Positions 58,501-64,000 of a DNA stretch of 64,000 nt are shown one piece after another. Numbering within the stretch: the first letter of the stretch is position 1; each line of letters begins with the position of its first letter. A program made the translations under genes and the position numbers. The notes beneath the pieces are model-generated. The model had not been told where the DNA came from. It saw only the letters and a program-made list of their open reading frames with translations, and searched no databases. This DNA comes from Glandiceps talaboti (Eukaryota > Hemichordata > Enteropneusta > Spengelidae). The DNA lies in the NCBI RefSeq assembly GCF_964340395.1, contig NC_135554.1, forward strand, positions 18,081,592 to 18,145,591. Reading direction: 5' to 3'.

Positions 58501-61500
58501 CTGAATGAAGAAAAATAACAAGGAATAATATCTAATTGTAATATTTAGTATTATGTTACATATTATATACATATGTATTTACAATTGATAGCTGTACTCC
58601 TTTGGGCTATAAATCGAAAGTGTAGTAGTTAAGACAGTAGCTCTAAACCATAATTTTTCCTGCCAAAATTTTATTGCTAAAAATTTGAACATTTAGAATG
58701 GCTGTCTTAGTTGTCCATACATTTTGTATTTGACCATTATTATCTCCATAGTGTTAAGTGCACACTGAAGGGTTTCAGACCCTACTTCTGTTCTGTATTC
58801 AGTATATTCGATATGATTTTGACTTATATTTTAATACCAACCAAAACATTCATGATAAAATATACATGGCAAACTTTCTTCACAGAGTTCCACTAAATGG
58901 GCAATATGGTACCACATATTACTTAAGTAGGATAGAGGTTGCAATGTGAATGCTTTCATCCTATTGTACTAATAGGGGCTGCAATGGATTGTATGCTTCC
59001 CAGGGAGTTGAGGAAGATATGCAGGGCCATTAATTATACCATTATAAGTCCATACCAGGGGTGATAATTGTAAAGTACTATAAGCAGTGTGAGAAAAAGG
59101 GTAAATAAAAAAATAACATTAGTATTATATTTATTATTAAGGAAGCAAACCATCAAGAAGAGGATGTTATTTTATTAGTATATTCCATACCACACTAATG
59201 ATTACAAAACTTAGTCACCACAATGGATGTGTATGTCTGTATGGTACATTTTGCATGATGTTCATTTGGTCTTGAGTCAGTGGATTTGTGCTTCAACAAG
59301 TTAAGCCAGCTTAAAATCTGGTGAATAATAATAATAATTGAGAGTGCTTTATACAGGATTCAAAAATGTGCAATGCAAATGGTCACAGATCATTTCAGCA
59401 TGACCTTAAAGGCTTTACATTTTATTGTTGTAAAACCCCTGGCAATAACGTTTCTATAGCAACAGTAGAAATTAGAATGTTACCCAGAAGCATGAGTAGA
59501 TGAAATACTTTCATGAAAGTTGTAAAACCTCTGGCAATACTTTGATAGCAACAGTAGAAATTAGAATGTTACCCAGAGGCATGAGTAGACGAAGTACTTT
59601 CATGAAAGTTGTAAAACCCCTGGCAATGTTTCTATAGCAACAGTAGAAATTAGAATGTTACCCAGAGGCATGAGTAGATGAAGTACTTTCATGAAAGTAC
59701 TATGAAATTTCAATGAAAAATATCTTTAAGTTAGTGTTTTTATTTTGTAAAGTTGATGTCCATGAAATGTACTTTAAACTTTTTAATGTCAAACTAACTT
59801 GATCAGAGAAATTCAGGACATTGATGGTAAACGTCTAAGTGAGAATTTGAAACCACCTTACTAACTTCAGTCTCTTAAAGGCCAAAGTTTCATTCCCAGG
59901 TTCTAACATTAGTGTTATCTTATCAGTTGAGCCATAATGGTTAAATAGGATTACTATTTTGTTCTGAACCAACTGTTTCTGTAACTAAGCCAGATAACTG
60001 ATTTTCATACCTAAATTTTAATCCTGGGCCTTTAAAGGCCAAAATTTCAATCCTAGGTTCTCACATTAGTGCTTTGTTATCAGTGGAGCTCTGAGGATGA
60101 GATATGATTACTCTTTTGTTCTGGACCAAGTTTATCAATTATTTTTCGAACTGGGCCATTTTTAAAGTGTGCAAACGACATATTACAGTGACATAGAGTA
60201 TTTCTATTTACAACTTTACTAATGAATTATTTTTAGATTCACTCACAGTTCTTTTAGGTTATCCTCTTCAAGGTATATATCATAGGCATCCTCCAAGGTT
60301 ACTCTCATCTGAAGTCAAAAAATACTAAAAGTAAATTTAAAGACAACAACATTTAAAAAAAAAAATTTAAAAAAAAAGAATAAAAAGTCAGAGATATGGG
60401 CCAGTAGCTGGCAAAAACGATCGGCTATACTCAACAATGTTCTGCTGGAATGGAATTTGTATAACAATTTGTTCAATGGAATTTGTATAACAATTTGTTG
60501 TTTCAACCAGTATATTTCCAGTGTTGGGCAGATTCACAGGTCTCATTTCATAGATATTCCCATCTATTTTTCATCTTTACTGGCTACTTTATAAATTACC
60601 TACACATCTCTGAAAGTGTAAATAATACATTTATTTACTGTTCAGTATTTGGCTTACTGTAACATAAATTGTAAAGTCTTCACAATAGATCTATTTACAG
60701 TTATTCATTTCTTTATTACTTATAGGGTTGTGTTTGTTTTGAAAATAGAAATACACCTAGTTTTTTGGCGGTCTAATGTATATTTCAAAAGTATCTATGA
60801 ACAATGGGAAATAACAAATGAATATTGCCTTAATTGGGTATAATAATATCATTTATTGCCCTGCAATCAACTACTCTAAGAAATTCCTTAATTAAAAAAA
60901 TTAATGTCATAATAATTCACTATGGTTACTAATCAGACTCAACTTTTAAATCATATAGTTGGGTAGTTTGATTTACAGACAGTACTGAAAAATGCTACAA
61001 GTAAAAAAAATATCATTATTATTCTGTTTATTGATAAGGCAATACTGCCAATTAATATACCAGAAAACAACATTACCCTGGTAGTTGAGCCTTTAGTTTT
61101 CTAAGATAGACTAAAATTATTGTCGCAACATGTTGACACAACAATGATAAGCTATTGAATGGATGTTGGTCAGTACTGAGTAGGGAGGTGTCAATGAAAA
61201 CTAGTTTATTTAGAGTTACATGAACTAGAAGTGCTGTTTAGGGACTTCCAATGTTTAAACTATCTTGATCACAGGGTGATTACAATCGCACAACAGAGGA
61301 ACCGCTAACACCCACTTGTGTAATCTACCACATTGAAGAAGAATAGATTTAGTTTGCCTCTATCTTAGTAAACCGAAGGCTTGCATGATTACCAGTATCG
61401 TATGTCAGTGAGCACTTGCATCTGCATGTGTACACATACTATTGGTATTTCCACAGCAGTCTTCATACTCAGTTTAACTAAAAGAATTTAGTGTTTCATC

Positions 61501-61913
61501 CTACATTGAACTACTGATCTAACCCCTAAACATGTAGCATAACCCCACGGCATGTAAGTTCCAGTGCAGATAATTGAGGTATTTAAATGTGTGCTTGCAA
61601 CAGTTTTCTGCTGCATTTTCACTCCCTAAGCTATTCATTATGACCACAAAGTACCACAAGCACTCACTGCCGTGCAATACTTTGTGTATAATACCACACT
61701 GGTAGTCTCATGTCATAGGGTTCTATTATCAGTGTTTGGGCTCAGTGCAATGTCTTACCTCATTGAAGTTTAATTGTTTGTCACCATTAAAATCATATAT
61801 TCTGATTTGAGGGTTTGTATTTTCTGGTTTTGTGATACTGCTCTGTAATCCCTCCTTTTCTGCTAATTTTATGATTTGGTCACACTCCTCATCACTGAAA
61901 AAATGAGGGATTT
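48869..61913 (-). CDS. P4HTM: P4HTM-like EF-hand prolyl 4-hydroxylase, copy 2 (5'-partial, 7 exons, 307 codons)
   Basis: Same enzyme family as copy 1 and same orientation. Visible exons in transcript order are 61913-61759, 60308-60247, 58087-58053, 55277-55112, 51769-51602, 50709-50619 and 49117-48869. They correspond one-to-one to exons 3 to 9 of copy 1 with identical phases and nearly identical lengths (155/152, 62/62, 35/35, 166/160, 168/168, 91/91, 249/240). EF-hand loops are [12 protein letters not shown] and DKDGNDLISQEE. The iron and 2-oxoglutarate residues are intact: HID in AHIDSG, the His of SLHGGCPV and the Lys of GTKWIA. By eye the best exons are 40-45% identical to copy 1. Copy 2 keeps more vertebrate-like sequence ([20 protein letters not shown]). 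I found no exon 1 or 2 up to position 64,000, so they should lie beyond the right edge. Confidence 0.93.
50619..50709 (-). CDS. P4HTM: P4HTM copy 2 exon 8
   Basis: This 91-nt exon (acceptor catctag, donor ATCCAT|gtgagt) encodes [19 protein letters not shown] and an NDS glycosylation sequon. Confidence 0.95.
51602..51769 (-). CDS. P4HTM: P4HTM copy 2 exon 7: HxD motif and Cys cluster
   Basis: This 168-nt exon (acceptor cacacag, donor TGTCG|gtaagt) encodes [19 protein letters not shown], close to VVRYGEGGHYHAHVDSG of human P4HTM, and the cluster [16 protein letters not shown]. Confidence 0.95.
51835..51907. repeat. 30-bp tandem repeat, 2.4 units
   Basis: GGAACACTTTGTTTGTTGGA plus GTTTGTTTTT occurs twice, with a partial third copy. 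Confidence 0.9.
51920..52059 (+). mobile_element. LINE reverse-transcriptase C-terminal tail, 5' part
   Basis: Encodes [18 protein letters not shown] and CSHYT, the Cx2C...HxxxC finger found at the end of CR1/L2-type LINE ORF2 proteins. The frame is cut by the family B element starting at 52060. Confidence 0.7.
52548..52613. repeat. Strong hairpin: 30-bp arms, 6-nt loop
   Basis: Arms 52548-52577 and 52584-52613 (CGCTACGATGTTCGACACGT...) pair with one mismatch. The arms are GC-rich compared with the surroundings. Confidence 0.92.
52958..53005 (+). repeat. Poly(A) run of 48
   Basis: An uninterrupted A tract inside the family B element. Confidence 0.95.
53081..53157 (+). mobile_element. LINE tail, 3' part after the insertion
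   Basis: Immediately after the family B element a frame [20 protein letters not shown] runs to a TAA at 53155. This is the kind of sequence that follows the CSHYT finger in LINE tails. It is one base out of frame with the left part. Confidence 0.55.
53311..53688. mobile_element. Family A TIR element, copy 3
   Basis: Left AAGGCCTAATAAAAAAAGAT then GTTTGGTTCTGG; right AAACCACACAATTTTTTACG then CTTTAGGC. It lies only 230 bp beyond the end of the family B element. Confidence 0.8.
54637..54806. repeat. (TG)n/(TATG)n microsatellite, P4HTM copy 2 intron 6
   Basis: TG repeats pass into TATG tetranucleotides, with further TG runs to about 54860. Confidence 0.95.
55112..55277 (-). CDS. P4HTM: P4HTM copy 2 exon 6
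   Basis: The acceptor cgtaacag and donor CAAAG|gtaagt delimit 166 nt. It completes EF hand 2 (DLISQEEM) and encodes the linker [20 protein letters not shown]. Confidence 0.92.
55353..55700. repeat. (CATA)n/(CA)n microsatellite, about 350 bp, upstream of P4HTM copy 2 exon 6
   Basis: Starts about 75 bp upstream of the exon 6 acceptor on the transcribed strand. Long MYVC and THTYI open frames here are repeat translations. Confidence 0.95.
56132..56480. mobile_element. Family A TIR element, copy 4 (best-preserved ends)
   Basis: The left end AGGCCTAAAAAAATAATTAT plus TTGGTTCCG is the inverse of the right end CGGAACCACACAATTATTTC plus TATTAGGCCT, about 30 bp. Confidence 0.88.
58053..58087 (-). 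CDS. P4HTM: P4HTM copy 2 exon 5 (35-nt micro-exon)
   Basis: The acceptor tttgtag and donor AATG|gtgagt delimit 35 nt encoding [11 protein letters not shown], the first half of EF hand 2. Confidence 0.9.
58145..58534. mobile_element. Family C element, long form, copy 4
   Basis: GAGCCAGGTTCAACAAAAAA and GGGTTCGACATAT at the left and the fold-back AAAATACTCATGACCTAAGG ... CACTTGTATTTTCCTTGGCT at the right match 13461-13782. It begins about 60 bp upstream of P4HTM copy 2 exon 5. Confidence 0.85.
58972..59100. repeat. Family I dispersed repeat, copy 2
   Basis: GGGGCTGCAATGGATTGTAT, GAGTTGAGGAAG and GGGGTGATAATTGTAAAG match 35703-35860 in the same order. Confidence 0.65.
59427..59698. repeat. Tandem repeat of about 90 bp, three units
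   Basis: Units start at 59427, 59519 and 59608, each with GTTGTAAAACC, CAACAGTAGAAATTAGAATG, TTACCCAGA and CTTTCATGAAA. Confidence 0.92.
59880..60135. repeat. Two copies of a dispersed repeat (AAAGGCCAAARTTTCAWTCC)
   Basis: A pair of about 100-bp similar blocks about 157 bp apart, each ending TTTTGTTCTGRACCAA. A third relative is near 49540 (TAAAGGCCCATAATTTAATC). Confidence 0.65.
60247..60308 (-). CDS. P4HTM: P4HTM copy 2 exon 4
   Basis: This 62-nt exon lies between acceptor gacttcag and donor GAACT|gtgagt and encodes [20 protein letters not shown]. Confidence 0.9.
61759..61913 (-). CDS. P4HTM: P4HTM copy 2 exon 3: [11 protein letters not shown] block and EF hand 1
   Basis: The acceptor ctttatag and donor AATGAG|gtaaga delimit the exon. 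It encodes [20 protein letters not shown] and the loop [12 protein letters not shown]. It is the first exon of this gene inside the window. Confidence 0.93.
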
Positions 61914-62434
61914 CTATAAAGGCAAGTAAATAAACATAACATTACACATGCATTCACACATTTTGGAATCTAGCTACTGGTATCTCTTATAACCCTCAAC
62001 CCCTCCAAATCCAAAAGTGGCCATATGGATGAGAAAGGGGTATTTATTTTAGTTTTTAGATTCATAAAACAACATTATTATTTTTTAGTACTTGCAAAAA
62101 CAAAGTCAAACAACATAGACCAAGTCTGTGTTTGTAACTCAAAATTGAAAAAAAAAAAAATGTGTAAAAACTTTATTATGGCATGTACAGGTTAAGTGCC
62201 CTCTTTGTAAATTTAATAAAACAGGGTAAACACAGTTAACCAATTGTAATCACTAGTAAACACAAGTACACAAACTATTTATACATGGTCATGTTTCAAT
62301 ACATAGAAAAGTGACAGATGTAGCACAGACTGGACACGACACATAGGACTTAATGTTTGTTAATGGTTACCATTATCATTCAAATATGAACGGATTGTAA
62401 ATTTGCTTTACTCATAAAAACTTCAAAATAAAAA

Positions 62435-62500
62435 TCCATTTCTCCTCCATATGGCCATTTTAATTATTAATTAGTAGTTGCCATATGGAGGAGAAATGGA
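62435..62500. repeat. Perfect 21-bp inverted repeat with 24-nt loop
   Basis: TCCATTTCTCCTCCATATGGC at 62435-62455 pairs with its exact complement at 62480-62500. A second, imperfect hairpin follows at 62504-62575. Confidence 0.92.
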
Positions 62501-62577
62501 TATTAGGAATGGCACTTGAATACTGTGTTGTTGGTTCTTAAAGTGCCTACAACACAGTATTCAGTATCATTCCTAGT

Positions 62578-63005
62578 ACAACGATCTTCTACCAACTGTA
62601 TCCCTTTGCCTGTCTCAAGCTGTGCTAAAACTAACTTCTTTCGGCAAGTTTCTCTATTGATCACAGTGTAATCTTTCACTCTCTTATGTTTAATTGTAAA
62701 CAAATTGTTGATAAGACCAAGGCTTGCTTTGTCACTCCACAGATAATATGCCACATATACACTCACTCACTTCACTCAGATGGTAAACAAATAACTCCAA
62801 AATTTGATGTTAAAATAGCAACTAGAACACAATACAACATTGCAACTTTGTTTATTATACCAGATTAGGTATCCCACAGTGTTGATATCCTGAAGACTCC
62901 AGGAGAGAAAGATTACACTGGGATCAATAGAGAATCTTGCTGCTAGTAGGTAGTTTTAGCACAGCTTGAGACAGGCTAAAAGATACAGTTGGTAGAAGAT
63001 CGTTG
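62578..63005. mobile_element. Family F fold-back element, copy 2 (opposite orientation)
   Basis: Arms 62578-62675 and 62908-63005 are inverted (CTACCAACTGTATC, TCAAGCTGTGCTAAAACTA). The core (CTTGCTTTGTCACTCCACAG, GTTGCAATATTG inverted) is the reverse complement of the core of the copy at 44956. Confidence 0.85.
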
Positions 63006-63209
63006 TAATTATGAGCAGACCATATGGATGCACTTGTATTGATTGAAAATTCTCCAATAACATTGCATGAAAATATGTTGAAACAGTTAATGAGTTGGTT
63101 AGGTGTGTATTGTATTTGATAACATGTGATCATAAAATTTCTTCCATTTCTATACATTTTAACATTCTCGCAAGCCGGAGCTGTTATCCATGACACAGCG
63201 AACATATTG

Positions 63210-63262
63210 GTGGCACGTTTTGGACAATGCAATAAAAGAGGCTGTGGTTTACGACAATGAAA
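63210..63262. mobile_element. Family E fragment
   Basis: GGTGGCACGTTTTGGACAAT plus GCAATAAAAGAGGCTGTGGT resembles the right end of the element at 34784-35070 read on the minus strand. Confidence 0.7.
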
Positions 63263-63794
63263 TTAAGTAGGTATGAAAAAAAAAAGCTTGAGTTTCAGAA
63301 ATTCTGTTCTATATTAAAAATTCACTGACATTTCAATCCATAAAACTGTTCTTATCAAAGCATGAAATGTACTAGCAAGTCTCTGTAGGTATAACATGCT
63401 GTGTCAAATGTTATCAATTCAATTCATTTATTTACTTTTGCTGTTTGTAATTCTAAATGCTTGCTTGTCACTGGTTGTATTTAGAATAGATTTAGATTGC
63501 ACTGGCATATTACTTATTAATCTACATCAAGTATGTGATACTTTTTGATTTTACGACAGGATTCAAAATTATTCTAAATTTATTTACAAGTTATCTTCAG
63601 CATATATAAATTGTTTTCTCACGATTTGATGACTTTCTACTTTTATTGTATGAAAAGATTGATTTTACTCCAGTTTAAGAATACAGCTGGTGAAAAGTAT
63701 CACTGAAAACAGTAACTGTTGATTCTGTAAATAGTATATGTTAGACAAACTTAAAGCTGCACGCTACAACTGGGATATGTTTGAAACTGTTGTT

Positions 63795-63935
63795 AGATGT
63801 AATGACTTACTCATAATACATTACACCTTGAACAGTATTGAATCACCTGTGGGTAAATGTTTTTGTGTTGCTGTACACATGGTACAATGAATCCAATCAA
63901 ATTGATTTTTGAGTCCATACCCAAAACCCAGCTCC
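63795..63935 (-). mobile_element. Family G SINE-like repeat, copy 3 (inverted)
   Basis: Read on the minus strand: TTTTGGGTATGGACTC, AATCAATTTGATTGGATT, CCACAGGTGATTCAATACTG and TGAGTAAGTCATTACA, in the order seen in copies 1 and 2. Confidence 0.7.
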
Positions 63936-64000
63936 ACCAATGGAATCATGAGTTCAACCTGTTGCTCTACTATTTCTGTATACCAACAACTCTGGGCCCT

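Larger units (their letters stand above)
61914..64000. other. P4HTM: P4HTM copy 2 intron reaching the right edge
   Basis: I searched the minus strand for an exon 2 equivalent (a KV.L...KPL pattern followed by a donor) and found none. The stretch holds hairpins near 62435, family F, family E and family G copies and AT-rich sequence. Confidence 0.6.

Overview
This is a eukaryotic, animal window: AT-rich DNA with multi-exon genes (GT-AG introns from a few hundred bases to about 17.6 kb), many long microsatellites and many small inverted-repeat transposons. The gene families (TIKI Wnt-inactivating metalloprotease, EF-hand transmembrane-type prolyl 4-hydroxylase P4HTM, a short secreted C-type lectin) point to an invertebrate metazoan. 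A marine deuterostome such as a lancelet or acorn worm is my guess, but the sequence alone does not settle it. There is no operon, CRISPR array or prokaryotic gene.

Layout. (1) 1-26,902, + strand: the 3' half of a TIKI/TRABD2 gene. Four exons are visible (7460-7781, 25424-25523, 26106-26303, 26710-26902); the N-terminal exons lie left of the window. The first visible intron is 17.6 kb and holds minisatellites and short TIR elements. (2) 26,903-31,250: intergenic DNA between two convergent genes, with a regularly spaced TCACATGA/GATTGG array and CTCF-like motifs. (3) 31,292-40,055, - strand: a complete nine-exon P4HTM-like gene of 403 codons, with signal peptide, two EF hands and an intact Fe/2-oxoglutarate dioxygenase core, plus a TATA box and a poly(A) signal. 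(4) 42,777-46,051, + strand: a three-exon C-type lectin gene with a one-base frame break in exon 2. (5) 48,869 to beyond the right edge, - strand: a second P4HTM-like gene, seven exons visible, with the same intron positions and phases as the first. The two hydroxylase genes are therefore an old tandem duplication with the lectin gene lying between them on the opposite strand.

The rest is repeats. I could match by eye about nine dispersed families (called A to I below). Two nested insertions can be read directly: a 1-kb TIR element inside a LINE reverse-transcriptase tail, and a small TIR element inside a SINE-like repeat. No wholly new multi-gene system is evident. The most unusual items are the hydroxylase pair with its Cys cluster, an expanded polybasic block in TIKI, the spaced motif array, and long microsatellites placed next to splice sites.
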